Counted from the first letter of the stretch, positions 6,622 to 15,540 are shown. The stretch is 29,017 nucleotides of DNA from Porphyromonadaceae bacterium UBA2751 (GCA_002353285.1 DEJJ01000021.1:30329-59345), one strand, 5' to 3'. Program-made: numbers and translations. Notes: generated by a model not told the origin, from the letters alone.

Positions 6622-9347
6622 TTTTTCCATTTTTTGTAGAGTCGCATAGCTTCGCCCAGCCACAGCACAAGCGATGTGCCCAGAACAATGAAGATCCAGT
6701 CCTGAAATTCAATTGGCTGCACGTTGAACATTTTGCCTCCAAAATTGACAATGATAATCTGGCCCACAAAAATCAAGAAGGCGATGAACACAAATCCCTT
6801 GCAGTTCTTGAGGTGTAGTGCCGAGAACATTGAGCGATAAGCGCGTGCATTAAACATGTTCCAGAACTGCATCATCACAAATGTGGTGAAGAACAGAGCG
6901 CTCTCGTAGGCTGTAATGGGGTGCTTTGGTGCCTTGATGTAACTGCCACTTGTGAGCATGTGCCACAGTTCGCTCAGCGATCCAATCTGGCTCACGTCGC
7001 AGTGCTTTATCACATAGAACATGGCTATGAGCAGTGCGCTGAAAGCAAGACCCATGCCCAAGATGTGGCGGCTCATGCGCAGACTGATGATGAAGCGCTT
7101 GCGGTCGCGAGGCTTGTCGCTCATGAGACGCTTGTTGGGCGGCAGCGACGACAGGGCCATAGCTGCGAAGGTGTCCATGATAAGGTTCACCCACAGCATC
7201 TGCGTGACGGTGAGAGGCGCGTCGGTGTCCATGAAGGCTCCAGCCAGCACCACCAGGCAAGCAGCCACATTGACGGTGAGCTGGAAGAGCAGGAACCGCT
7301 GTATGTTGCGGAATAGTGAGCGTCCCCACATCACAGCTCGCCCTATGCTGGCAAATGAATTGTCAATGATAGTGATGTCGCTCGCCTCCTTGGCCACGCT
7401 GGTTCCGTCGCCCATCGAGAGGCCCACCTGCGCAGCCTTGAGTGCTGGTGCATCGTTGGTGCCATCGCCGGTGACAGCTACCACCTGGTTGCATCGCTGC
7501 AGTGCCTCGACCACGCGCTTCTTGTCGTTGGGTCGCGAGCGTGCAATGATTTTCAGGTCCATCACACGCGCATCAAGCTCATCGTCGCTCATGGCTTCTA
7601 TTTCGGGGCCAGTAGCAATGTTGGCAGTGGTGTCGCGTGAGTCGTCCCATAGCCCTATTTGCCGTCCTATCTCCTTGGCAGTGCCAGCGTTGTCGCCAGT
7701 GATGATTTTCACCTCGATACCAGCCTTGATGCACTCGTTGATAGCCGGTGGCACATCGTCACGCACAGGGTCGGCAATTGCCACATAGCCCAGGAACGAG
7801 AGCCCCGATGCCACTATCTTGTTGTCGGCATTGAGCGGTTGCTCGCCTGGTTCAAGAATTTTAAAGGCGAAGGCGAGAGTGCGCATTGCCTTGCTCTGGA
7901 ATGCTGTGATGTCGCTCAATTGGGTGTCGATGTCGAGATCGCCACTGGCGCTCTCGCACATGGCGGCAATTATCTCGGGTGCGCCTTTCACATATATCAC
8001 ATCGCGGTCCAGTGCCTTGCTGTGCACCACAGTGGCCATGAACTTGCGCTCGGTGTCGAATGGCACGTCGGCCAGCACGTCGCAGTTGTCACGCACGGCC
8101 ATGTAGTCGAGACCCTGGCTCTTGAGCCACAGCAGCAGGGCACCCTCGGTGGGATTGCCCAGCACTTCGGTTCGAGCCGTGTTCTCGTCGGTCGAGAGGT
8201 GGGCTGTCGAGTTCACAGCCACACTCTCGCTCACAATGGCCCCTTGCTCGGCGTTGTAGAGCCACCCTCCACTCATCCCGTAGAAGCATGCGTGATGCAC
8301 GTGCATCTGGTTCTGTGTGAGAGTGCCTGTCTTGTCGGTGCATATCACAGTAGCAGCTCCCATTGTCTCGCAAGCGTGCATGCGTCGCACCAGGTTGTTG
8401 GTCTTGAGCATTCGGCGCATGCTGTAGGCCAGACTCAGTGTCACTGCCATGGGTAAGCCTTCAGGCACTGCTACCACAATGAGCGTGACAGCTATCATGA
8501 CCGATTGCAACATGTAGGTGATGAAATTAAGGTCGAGAGCAGCGTCGGCAGTGTTGATGAAATAGGCTACTATGCGCCCAACAATCACCAAAGCGGCAAT
8601 CAGGTAGCTCATGCGTGAGATGAATATCCCCAGTTTGTCGAGCTGTTCGTTGAGAGGAGTTTCCACGCTCGAGTCGATTTGGGCATTCTCCATCACCATG
8701 CCGTTCTCGGTGGCATCGCCCACAGCTGTGACCTGTGCAATGCCGTGCCCCTCAATAACCTTGGTACCCTTGAGCACCTGATTGCTTGGATAGGTGGCTG
8801 CGGGGTCGAAGAGAGCCTCGACAGTTGTCTTCAAGCACTGAGGCTCGCCAGTGAGCGTCGACTCGTCGACACGCATTGAGTGAGCTTCGAGCAGAGTGGC
8901 ATCGGCAGGCACTTCCTCGCCAGTGTTGATCATCACCACGTCGCCCACCACCACGTCGCGTCGTGCTATGTGCTGCACCTTGCCGCCTCTTATCACCTGC
9001 ACAGGCTCGTCGTCGTTGACCTGGTTGAGGATGGAGAATTCCTTCTCGGCCTTCTGCTCAAAGATGAACGCGATGCCCGTTGCCAGTGCTATAGCGATGA
9101 AGATGCCCACCGGCTCGTAAAACACCGATGGCCCTTCGTGCAAGGCATAGTACTCGTAGAAGGAAATTCCCACCGAGAGCACACCTGCTACCAGCAGGAT
9201 GATGATGAGCGGGTCACGAAATTTCTCGAGCAGTTTTTTCCACCATGGTTCTTTCTCTACAGGCGACAGCACATTGCTACCGTGCTTAGTGCGGCTTTCG
9301 GCTACTTGCTCGGGAGTGAGGCCAGCGTATTTTAGTTTTTGTGACAT
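6609..9347 (-). CDS. Calcium-translocating P-type ATPase (P2, PMCA-type)
   Basis: This 912-aa cation pump has the full P-ATPase plan. The N-terminal cation-ATPase domain begins GLTPEQVAESRTKHGSNVLS. The actuator domain has TLTGEP in place of the usual TGES. Membrane helix M4 carries VAVPEGLPMAVTLSLAYSMR, the PEGL calcium-site motif. The phosphorylation site CTDKTGTLTQN has its aspartate at residue 338, and the hinge TGDGTNDAPALK is present. It should export calcium from the cytoplasm using ATP. It ends 43 nt before rnpA with a probable terminator between. I found no clean TAnnTTTG promoter upstream; a direct repeat at 9385-9408 may be a regulatory site. Confidence 0.92.
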   Translation of the reverse strand: MSQKLKYAGLTPEQVAESRTKHGSNVLSPVEKEPWWKKLLEKFRDPLIIILLVAGVLSVGISFYEYYALHEGPSVFYEPVGIFIAIALATGIAFIFEQKAEKEFSILNQVNDDEPVQVIRGGKVQHIARRDVVVGDVVMINTGEEVPADATLLEAHSMRVDESTLTGEPQCLKTTVEALFDPAATYPSNQVLKGTKVIEGHGIAQVTAVGDATENGMVMENAQIDSSVETPLNEQLDKLGIFISRMSYLIAALVIVGRIVAYFINTADAALDLNFITYMLQSVMIAVTLIVVAVPEGLPMAVTLSLAYSMRRMLKTNNLVRRMHACETMGAATVICTDKTGTLTQNQMHVHHACFYGMSGGWLYNAEQGAIVSESVAVNSTAHLSTDENTARTEVLGNPTEGALLLWLKSQGLDYMAVRDNCDVLADVPFDTERKFMATVVHSKALDRDVIYVKGAPEIIAAMCESASGDLDIDTQLSDITAFQSKAMRTLAFAFKILEPGEQPLNADNKIVASGLSFLGYVAIADPVRDDVPPAINECIKAGIEVKIITGDNAGTAKEIGRQIGLWDDSRDTTANIATGPEIEAMSDDELDARVMDLKIIARSRPNDKKRVVEALQRCNQVVAVTGDGTNDAPALKAAQVGLSMGDGTSVAKEASDITIIDNSFASIGRAVMWGRSLFRNIQRFLLFQLTVNVAACLVVLAGAFMDTDAPLTVTQMLWVNLIMDTFAAMALSSLPPNKRLMSDKPRDRKRFIISLRMSRHILGMGLAFSALLIAMFYVIKHCDVSQIGSLSELWHMLTSGSYIKAPKHPITAYESALFFTTFVMMQFWNMFNARAYRSMFSALHLKNCKGFVFIAFLIFVGQIIIVNFGGKMFNVQPIEFQDWIFIVLGTSLVLWLGEAMRLYKKWKKNRS

Positions 9348-9384
9348 GAGTGAGGCGTTAGTTGGCTTATAACTTAGGTTTCGA

Positions 9385-9408
9385 TGTACATTAAGCGTTG
9401 TACATTAA
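9385..9408. repeat. Tandem 10-bp direct repeat upstream of the ATPase gene
   Basis: TGTACATTAA occurs at 9385-9394 and again at 9399-9408, a 14-bp period, about 40-60 bp upstream of the ATPase start. Short direct repeats at this distance are often activator-binding sites. No regulator can be assigned. Confidence 0.45.
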
Positions 9409-9456
9409 AAGAATGTTTTCATTATGTCATCTTGCAAAAAGCGTGCCAAAAGGTTG

Positions 9457-9496
9457 AAAAAACGCGGCAACCTCATCAAGATGTGGGAGCCGCGTT
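9457..9496 (-). terminator. Rho-independent terminator of the coiled-coil gene
   Basis: On the minus strand an 8-bp GC-rich stem AACGCGGC / GCCGCGTT (9489-9496 with 9461-9468) has a 20-nt loop and is followed by a T run ending at 9457. It lies 48 nt past the stop of the coiled-coil gene. Confidence 0.85.
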
Positions 9497-9544
9497 GAGT
9501 ATCATTGCTATAAAAGACGTTGCAAGTGAAAGTTGCAGAGTGAT

Positions 9545-10828
9545 TTAGAAGAGCGACATCTGGTCCTTCTCATCGTTGCTTGAATTGGCAAACTCGATGC
9601 CATCGTCAAGGTCGTTGAGGATTCCACTCTCACCACCCTTAGCGGCAGCTTCTTGAGCATCGTTGAGCTGTTGTTTGAGCTCTTCGATGTGCTGTTGCAG
9701 TTCCTTGTTGGCCTGAGTGAGTTGCTCCACCTGATTGTCGTTGTTCTTGCCCTCAATTGCGGCAAGTTTCTTCTTGAGTTGTGCAATCTCATCGTCCTTG
9801 CGACGCTTGATGTCCTCAAACTTGTCGATTTGGGTCATCAGTTCTTGAGCTTGAGCTAGCTCTTCGTTGGCGCGCTCCAGTTCCTCGGTGGTGTCGTCGA
9901 GCTTTTGGTGCAGCCATGCCACCTCGGCCGAGAGGTCTTCAATCATCGCATCGTTGGCTGTAGATGCGGCTGCTGGAGCCGCGTCACCCTTGGCACGAAG
10001 CTCATCAACTTGCTTCTGCAACTGAGCGATGCGTTCCTTCGACTTGGTGCCCTCTTTGCGCTCGCGAGTGAGTTCATCATTGAGCTTGAGCAGCTCCTCC
10101 TTAGTCTTGTCATTGTTCTCACCATTAGCGCCATTCATTTGCAGCACTTTCATCTTGTTCTGAAGGCTTCGGTTGTCCATTTCGGCTTTTTCCTTAGCAT
10201 TCATCACTTCCTGCATCTTCATTTGCAGTTCGTTATATCGTGTGAGAGTGGTCTTGCGCGAATTCTCGGTAGCCTTGATTTTCTCCTTCAGTTCCTCGAT
10301 TTCGCTATAGGCCTTGAGAGCCTTGTCGTCGGTGTCTTTAAGTTTTTCGATAATCTCGGCACGCTCCTTGTTCCATCGCTCGGCAGCACTGTCGAGCACA
10401 TCCTTGCGCAGGTTGGTTTCATAGTCACGGAATTGTGGTCGCAGGCTCTCAACGATGGCACGCGTCTCGGCTTCAACGTTGAGGTTGTTGAGAATGTGAG
10501 GCGAGAGATTGCCATTGATGATATTCATCAATCGCTTGAGAATATTCTCAGGCACGCCTTCCTCCTTGCTTGTTGCAAGTCCAGTCATGTCCACCTCCTG
10601 TCGAGGCAGTTCCACGCGGGTGTAGGCAGGCTTGGGCTGAGGCTGACCTTGAGCATTGTCATCGTCGTTCTTGTTGTCGCTATCGGCGCTGGTTTTCGAC
10701 TTCTTCTCGTCCTCGTCCTTGCGCCATGGGTTGTCGTAGTTACGTTTCTCAAAGTAGTCGAGATCGTCAACACCCTCGCCAAAGTCGCTAAGACCCAGGA
10801 CCTTCTTTAATGCATTATTAAAACTCAT
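9545..10828 (-). CDS. Unrecognised cytoplasmic coiled-coil protein
   Basis: I do not recognise this 427-aa protein. It has no signal peptide. Residues about 1-45 form a conserved-looking head (MSFNNALKKVLGLSDFGEGV). A charged, low-complexity linker rich in D, K, N and P follows to about residue 70. A small helical segment (NILKRLMNIINGNLS) comes next. From about residue 130 to 390 there is nearly continuous heptad coiled coil rich in E, K, Q and L, broken by an asparagine-rich patch and by an alanine-rich linker near residue 285. The acidic tail ends DEKDQMSLF, a possible short binding motif. It is a single gene with its own terminator. A structural or scaffold role is only a guess. Confidence 0.85.
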   Translation of the reverse strand: MSFNNALKKVLGLSDFGEGVDDLDYFEKRNYDNPWRKDEDEKKSKTSADSDNKNDDDNAQGQPQPKPAYTRVELPRQEVDMTGLATSKEEGVPENILKRLMNIINGNLSPHILNNLNVEAETRAIVESLRPQFRDYETNLRKDVLDSAAERWNKERAEIIEKLKDTDDKALKAYSEIEELKEKIKATENSRKTTLTRYNELQMKMQEVMNAKEKAEMDNRSLQNKMKVLQMNGANGENNDKTKEELLKLNDELTRERKEGTKSKERIAQLQKQVDELRAKGDAAPAAASTANDAMIEDLSAEVAWLHQKLDDTTEELERANEELAQAQELMTQIDKFEDIKRRKDDEIAQLKKKLAAIEGKNNDNQVEQLTQANKELQQHIEELKQQLNDAQEAAAKGGESGILNDLDDGIEFANSSNDEKDQMSLF

Positions 10829-10956
10829 GATTCCAGTGTATTATTAATTTTTTATTTTTTTTGCTATTTATTGCGAGTCGGTAAAGTTACAACTAATAAT
10901 TATATTATCATCTGTATTTTAGAATTATTTGCAAAAATACCTGTTTTTCAAGAGTG

Positions 10957-10964
10957 CAAATTTA
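10957..10964 (-). promoter_or_regulatory. Possible -7 element of the coiled-coil gene
   Basis: TAAATTTG on the minus strand fits TAnnTTTG and would give a leader of about 120 nt. No TTG sits at 19-21 nt. A second, one-mismatch candidate TAACTTTA lies nearer the gene at 10882-10889. Confidence 0.35.
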
Positions 10965-10986
10965 CACATTTTCCTTCAAACAATCG

Positions 10987-11124
10987 TCAATGCTCATCAC
11001 CTAAATAAAATAAATTAAGCGAAAACGGTTGCCATCCTCGAGTGTCGTTCACCACCACAATCTTGTCGTTGACCACTAAGTGGGGCCTGTGGAGCGAGTG
11101 GTTGTTAAACTTTTGGCCGGCAAG
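10987..11124 (-). pseudogene. Possible gene remnant in an intergenic region
   Basis: Within the 480-bp gap between the coiled-coil gene and the DUF6515-like gene, the minus strand is open for 45 codons between two stops, with no start codon. The peptide looks protein-like rather than random (HRPHLVVNDKIVVVNDTRGW, then QPFSLN). It could be the decayed C-terminus of a lost gene. The family is not recognised, and chance is possible. The rest of the gap, 11128-11226, holds nothing I can identify. Confidence 0.22.
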
Positions 11125-11226
11125 TCAATCTATATTACAAAGAGCGGCGAACACAGCATCGCAAGTAATCGCAATGTCACTCGCCACCACTTTCAAGCAG
11201 TTGACCACCAGTTTTGGGCTCAACTA

Positions 11227-11257
11227 TTGCACAAGGCACATTGAAACATTAAATTTG
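11227..11257 (+). promoter_or_regulatory. Promoter of the DUF6515-like gene
   Basis: TTG at 11227-11229, a 20-nt spacer and TAAATTTG at 11250-11257 match the Bacteroidetes consensus. The expected start is near 11264, giving a leader of about 47 nt before the ATG at 11311. Confidence 0.7.
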
Positions 11258-11310
11258 CAACATAAAACAATAATAACCGCTGGCAACAGCACATAAAAAA
11301 CTCAAGAATT

Positions 11311-11778
11311 ATGAAGAAAATGTTACTTAGCATCGCAATCATCATGGTGGCTGCAGGTCTGGCAGCACCATCGGCAATGGCACGCGGGATGCGTGGCGGT
11401 GCATTCAGCCACAGACCAGGTGTTGAAATGCGTGGCGCTCCAGTTCATGGTCCTCGAGTTGTCAAGCCAATGGCTCCAATGGGCGGGCGCCCAGTAGCAC
11501 ATCGTTATGGCATGCGCTTTAACTCTCGCCCTGCTGGTGTGGTAGTGAACTTTGGCGGTGTGAACTTCATCTATAACAACGGCATCTTCTACAGTGCTAT
11601 CAAGCATGGCTACGAGGTAGTGCGTCCGAGCATTGGCATGATAGTTCCTTCGCTCCCAGTGGGTCACACCGTGATCATGCGCCCAGGCGGCATCAAGCAC
11701 TTCGCGCACAACGGCATTCTTTACACTCCCATGCGCCGTGGCGGCACTGTAGTGTTCCGTGTGGCAGGATTTATCTAA
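11311..11778 (+). CDS. Small exported protein, DUF6515-like
   Basis: This 155-aa protein has a clear signal peptide (MKKMLLSIAIIMVAAGLAAP, cleavage probably at SAMA-R). The next 50 residues are rich in G, R, P and H (GMRGG, APVHGPRVV). The C-terminal half has two related turns of beta-type sequence: VNFGGVNFIYNNGIFY then YEVVRPSIGMIVPSLPVGHT, followed by HNGILYTPM. The paired 'GVxFxYxxGxFY... PxGxxVxxLPxG' pattern resembles DUF6515 proteins of the Bacteroidetes envelope. The function is unknown. It probably shares the promoter at 11227-11257 with the gene 53 bp downstream, another small exported protein. Confidence 0.8.
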   Translation: MKKMLLSIAIIMVAAGLAAPSAMARGMRGGAFSHRPGVEMRGAPVHGPRVVKPMAPMGGRPVAHRYGMRFNSRPAGVVVNFGGVNFIYNNGIFYSAIKHGYEVVRPSIGMIVPSLPVGHTVIMRPGGIKHFAHNGILYTPMRRGGTVVFRVAGFI

Positions 11779-11831
11779 GAAATGAAGTGACGACTAACAA
11801 TTAATAAACACATAATAAACAAAACATCAAC

Positions 11832-12302
11832 ATGAAAAAGACAATTTTAGTAGCATTGATGGCCATAGTGGCCACAACAGCAGTGACAGCACAAGAGAGT
11901 GACCAACGCGAGCGCCGTGGTGATAATAGCGAGAAACGAGTGGAGCGCCAGGTGAAGCGCCTCGACAAGAAGCTGCAGCTGACCGATGAGCAGAAGCTTC
12001 AAATCAAGGAGATCTACAGCGAGTTTGACAAGGCCGACCAGGCCCGCAAGGAGCAGATGCGACTTCAAGAGCGCAAGGATCGCGAGGCCCTCAACGGCAA
12101 GATTAACTCCATCCTCACCGAGGAGCAGAAGGCTAAGTTTGCCGACATGAAGTCCAAGGAAAAAGATGCCATGCATAAGGAGCGTCATGGAGGCAAGAAA
12201 GGTTTTGGCCGCGCTAATGGTCCAGGTCGTGGACATGGCCCAGGCCGCATGGAGCGAGAAGGCTTTGGCGGCGGTGAAATGGGTGGCGAAATGACCGACT
12301 AA
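11832..12302 (+). CDS. Exported Spy/CpxP-like (DUF4890-like) helical protein
   Basis: This 156-aa protein starts with a signal peptide (MKKTILVALMAIVATTAVTA-QE). The mature part, about residues 22-115, is a highly charged helical region containing LQLTDEQKLQIKEIY and ILTEEQKAKFADM. These are paired LTxEQ segments typical of periplasmic Spy/CpxP-like chaperones and of the Bacteroidetes DUF4890 family. The tail is glycine- and arginine-rich (GPGRGHGPGRMEREGFGGGE), which is common in this group. It probably acts in the periplasm as a stress chaperone or metal-responsive protein; that is inferred from family resemblance only. The hairpin at 12417-12445 ends the transcript. Confidence 0.82.
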   Translation: MKKTILVALMAIVATTAVTAQESDQRERRGDNSEKRVERQVKRLDKKLQLTDEQKLQIKEIYSEFDKADQARKEQMRLQERKDREALNGKINSILTEEQKAKFADMKSKEKDAMHKERHGGKKGFGRANGPGRGHGPGRMEREGFGGGEMGGEMTD

Positions 12303-12416
12303 CATCACACATGAAGTATAAGAGGTAAAAGTTTTTTTCATATAAGCATTTGGTTTTAGGTTAATAATTTGTTTTTGATTAGTAAGGCTAATAAAGGAAT
12401 GATTAAACGCACAAGC

Positions 12417-12445
12417 AGCGGCACCTCACATCACGAGGTGCCGCT
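12417..12445. terminator. Shared terminator hairpin between convergent genes
   Basis: A perfect 11-bp stem AGCGGCACCTC / GAGGTGCCGCT (12417-12427 and 12435-12445) with a 7-nt loop lies between the Spy-like gene and the oppositely oriented MBOAT gene. T runs on either side are weak. The stem is strong and well placed to stop both transcripts. Confidence 0.75.
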
Positions 12446-12467
12446 ATTGTTATAGTTCATTCCACGG

Positions 12468-14015
12468 TTAGAACTGGAAGTAGATGAATGGCTGAATGTC
12501 GCTGGTCTTGACCTGGATGATGATGACGATGAGGAATGCAAGAATTATCACGTAGAGGAACGCAGGAAGCTTGACAAAAGTGCTCTTGCACCACTGCGAC
12601 GGTATCATGTGGAGAATGTAGCCCAGCGCGATGAGGGCAAGCACTTGCCAGTAGGCGGCGATGATGCTTGGCAGTAGCTCGAGGTGGAAGTTGGTGAAGA
12701 TTTGCGACAGCATCACTCCTGTGTTGCCGCAATCACCCTGCAAGAACAGTCCAGTCCAGGTGAGGTCGGCATTGCGGAACACGAGCCATAACAGTATCAC
12801 CAAGTGGAATGTTAGCAGCGCCATCACCAGTCGCCATGGCTTGCTCTCGACGAAGCTGCGCCCGCGAGTGATGCTCATCCACATCTTGTGGACAACGAGC
12901 GCGATGCCATGACCTCCACCCCACAGGATGAAGTTTAGTGAAGCACCATGCCACAATCCTCCCAGCAGCATTGTGACAAAGAGGTTGAAGTACTGGCGCA
13001 ACCTTCCCTTGCGGTTGCCGCCTAACGAGATGTACAGGTAGTCGCGTAGCCATGTGCTGAGCGAGATGTGCCATCGGCGCCAGAATTCGGTTATCGACGT
13101 GGCCTTGTAGGGGTTGTTGAAGTTGATGTTGAAGTGGAATCCCATGAGCAGCGCGAGGCCAATGGCCATGTCGCTGTAGCCCGAGAAGTCGCAGTAAATC
13201 TGCATGCCGTAGCCGTAGGCTCCCAGCAGGTTCTCAATGCCAGTGAACTGCGTTGGGTTCTCAAACACGCGCTCCACGAAGTTCACACTGATGTAGTCGC
13301 TGATGACGGCTTTCTTGAAGAGGCCTGTGATGATGAACCAGAAACCATGACCCAGCATCGTGCGGGTGACAAGCAGTGGCTTGTGAATTTGTGGCAGGAA
13401 GTCGCTCGCTCTCACTATGGGGCCTGCCACCAGTTGAGGGAAGAACGAGACGTAGAAGGCATAGTCGAGCAAGCTGTCAACGGGCTGAATCTTGCGCCTG
13501 TACACGTCGATGGTGTAGCTTAGCGACTGGAATGTGAAGAACGAGATGCCCACTGGCAGGAAAATGTCGATGTCGTGCCATGGCATGCCATTAATCTCAC
13601 TCCACAGCTGGCCAAAGAAATTGGTGTACTTGAAATATCCCAGCAACCCCAGGTCGATGAAAAGACTCAGTGCCACAAGGCTCTTGCGCCCAAGTCGTGG
13701 CGTGGTTCTCGCTATAGCCTGTGCTATGAGATAGTCGGAGCATGTGACAATGGCAATCAAGAAGAAGTAGAATCCGCTGCTCTTGTAGTAGAAATAATAG
13801 CTGAAGGCCAGCACAAAGAGTGTGCGAGGCAGCGACTTGTTCTTGAGCAAGGTGTAGATGACAATGAAGATGGCAAACATGCACATGAACGCTCCGCTCG
13901 AGAAAATGAGCGGTGACTTGTCGTCGTAGGCCAGCTGCTTGAGCAGCAGGGTCCAGTCGAGTGAACCAAACTGGATGTTCAAGTAATTCAATATGTTGTG
14001 CCAAATGTTCTCCAT
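12468..14015 (-). CDS. MBOAT family O-acyltransferase (AlgI-like)
   Basis: This 515-aa polytopic membrane protein has the features of AlgI/DltB-type MBOAT enzymes. These include LPVGISFFTFQSLSYTIDVY near residue 155, FFPQLVAGPIVR near 190, and FCDFSGYSDMAIGLALLMG near 275. They also include the signature FWRRWHISLSTWLRDYLYI, and GGLWHGASLNFILWG with the catalytic histidine. Such proteins pass an acyl group, usually acetyl, across the inner membrane for transfer to an exported polysaccharide or other surface polymer. It is the second gene after the SGNH-type protein, 20 bp away, which likely completes the transfer. The target polymer is unknown. Confidence 0.93.
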   Translation of the reverse strand: MENIWHNILNYLNIQFGSLDWTLLLKQLAYDDKSPLIFSSGAFMCMFAIFIVIYTLLKNKSLPRTLFVLAFSYYFYYKSSGFYFFLIAIVTCSDYLIAQAIARTTPRLGRKSLVALSLFIDLGLLGYFKYTNFFGQLWSEINGMPWHDIDIFLPVGISFFTFQSLSYTIDVYRRKIQPVDSLLDYAFYVSFFPQLVAGPIVRASDFLPQIHKPLLVTRTMLGHGFWFIITGLFKKAVISDYISVNFVERVFENPTQFTGIENLLGAYGYGMQIYCDFSGYSDMAIGLALLMGFHFNINFNNPYKATSITEFWRRWHISLSTWLRDYLYISLGGNRKGRLRQYFNLFVTMLLGGLWHGASLNFILWGGGHGIALVVHKMWMSITRGRSFVESKPWRLVMALLTFHLVILLWLVFRNADLTWTGLFLQGDCGNTGVMLSQIFTNFHLELLPSIIAAYWQVLALIALGYILHMIPSQWCKSTFVKLPAFLYVIILAFLIVIIIQVKTSDIQPFIYFQF

Positions 14016-14035
14016 TGTGCTTGTGTTGCTTTGCC

Positions 14036-15490
14036 TTAATTGTGATTGTCGTAGCCTAACATGATGGCTTTGTAGAGCAGACGGCCAATGCGATCGCCCC
14101 CCTTAACGCTCAGGTGGGTGTAGTCGCGGCTGGCCTCGTGGTTGTTGACCATCTCCACAATGCTGCCCTCGCCCCCCATGGCATCGTAGAGGTTCCAGAA
14201 GGCGATGCGCGAGTTGATTGCCACGCGCTTTTGAGCCTGAATGAGTTCCTTCACGATCTTCTTGGTCTTGAAGCCGCCACTGGCATTTCGCTCGGCTCGG
14301 TCGCTGCACGATGCCAGCACAATGCTCGTGGTGGGCATTTGTTGCTTGATGAGTGCAATAGCAGTCTCGGTATTCTTGCAGTAGGAATTGAAGTTGTTGC
14401 GGCCATCGGTGGCGATGTTGAGGCCATACATTATTATAATAAGATCGTAGTGTCGTGCCTTGTCAAGTCCTGCCAGCATCTCAGGGCTGATGGTGGCCAG
14501 GTGGTTGCCGCGCGACGAGCGCATGGCCAGGTTGTCGACTGTGACACCGTGGCCGCAATCCATCGATGTTCCCAGGAAGATGGTGCTTGCAGGGTTGTCG
14601 ACAACCCACTTCACCTGATTGATGTTGCCGGTGACGTCGACACGCCCCACAGGCGCTGTTGAGGCGAGCGTGAACTGCTTGTAGCGCTCATCGTTGACAT
14701 AGGCCGTGACAGTGGCAGGGACTCCACTGCCGCCACCCAGGTAGTAGAGCGACGACTTGGTGCACGACGCCGTGTGCTGATAATGGTTGCTGGTGGTCTT
14801 GAGGCTTACCCATGCTCCCGTTGTTGCGTTGAAGTAGTTGCCAGTGATGTTGTTGTAGTCACTCGAGTAGTTGTTACGGTCGACCGCCCTGTGCTGAATC
14901 CATCCACCAAAGGTGTGCTTGACGGTGAGCTGCACTTGCGAGGCGATAGTTGCCATGGGCATGAAGCCGCATCCGCCGCCACCAAATCGCTGCTGAAGCA
15001 GTTCGCGAAGCATGCTGGTGAGGATGTCGCCCTCGATGAACGAGTCGCCCAGCACGGCAATTCTCACTTGTCGTGACTTGCAGTGGGCCAGAGCGCGGTA
15101 GAAGGCATCCATGCCACCGTGCTCATCGCCGCTCATGTCCACGATGGGCGTGATGCTGTCGCTGTGCGGCCCCAGTTGCATCATGGCATTGATGATGGAG
15201 TCCTCAAGGGTGATGGTGTTGCCGTGAGCATCATGGGTGAGTCGCGACCCTTCAAGCACTGGAATGCCTTGCATGGCACTGATGCGCTTGCGTGTGGCCT
15301 CGTCGATGGTGTCGGACTGTTGCTGATTAAGAGTCATGGCTACCGAGTCGTTGCGCAAGTCGGCCAGCAAGTCAACCTTGCGCATAGTCCATTCCCCCAC
15401 GTCGATGTCGGGCAGCCAGAACAGCCCCAGCAGCACCAACACCGTGGCCAGTACCAGCCACACCACACTATTAAGATAATTCTTCTCCAT
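14036..15490 (-). CDS. Membrane-anchored SGNH/GDSL-type protein, partner of MBOAT
   Basis: This 484-aa protein has one N-terminal membrane anchor (SVVWLVLATVLVLLGLFWLP) and an extracytoplasmic domain. The SGNH nucleophile block is AVLGDSFIEGD. Later blocks are LIIIMYGLNIATDG, with the glycine and asparagine, and a C-terminal RDYTHLSVKGG with the Asp-His pair. Between them is an inserted beta-rich segment of roughly 150 residues. It probably transfers or removes acyl groups on an exported glycan, with the MBOAT protein encoded just downstream. The frame can extend to a GTG at 15532, but a strong promoter at 15510-15540 lies within that extension. I therefore start at the ATG at 15490. Confidence 0.85.
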   Translation of the reverse strand: MEKNYLNSVVWLVLATVLVLLGLFWLPDIDVGEWTMRKVDLLADLRNDSVAMTLNQQQSDTIDEATRKRISAMQGIPVLEGSRLTHDAHGNTITLEDSIINAMMQLGPHSDSITPIVDMSGDEHGGMDAFYRALAHCKSRQVRIAVLGDSFIEGDILTSMLRELLQQRFGGGGCGFMPMATIASQVQLTVKHTFGGWIQHRAVDRNNYSSDYNNITGNYFNATTGAWVSLKTTSNHYQHTASCTKSSLYYLGGGSGVPATVTAYVNDERYKQFTLASTAPVGRVDVTGNINQVKWVVDNPASTIFLGTSMDCGHGVTVDNLAMRSSRGNHLATISPEMLAGLDKARHYDLIIIMYGLNIATDGRNNFNSYCKNTETAIALIKQQMPTTSIVLASCSDRAERNASGGFKTKKIVKELIQAQKRVAINSRIAFWNLYDAMGGEGSIVEMVNNHEASRDYTHLSVKGGDRIGRLLYKAIMLGYDNHN

Positions 15491-15509
15491 TACTCTAAAA
15501 AAACGGGTG

Positions 15510-15540
15510 CAAAGGTACTCAAATGTTTTCACATTTTCAA
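15510..15540 (-). promoter_or_regulatory. Promoter of the SGNH-MBOAT operon
   Basis: On the minus strand TTG (15538-15540), a 20-nt spacer and TACCTTTG (15510-15517) match the consensus. The expected start, near 15503, lies downstream of the upstream GTG and so decides for the ATG at 15490. Confidence 0.8.

Noticed and set aside
8334..8336. Assigning the P-type ATPase to heavy-metal (P1B) transport
   Set aside because: It lacks a CPC motif and N-terminal metal-binding domains. The PEGL motif and domain order fit calcium-type P2 pumps.
11042..11296. An 84-codon plus-strand reading frame in the gap before the DUF6515-like gene
   Set aside because: Composition is not protein-like, and the promoter at 11227-11257 lies inside it. 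No signal supports translation.
15491..15532. Upstream GTG start for the SGNH-type protein
   Set aside because: The -7 box at 15510-15517 lies inside this extension, so the transcript would begin after the GTG.
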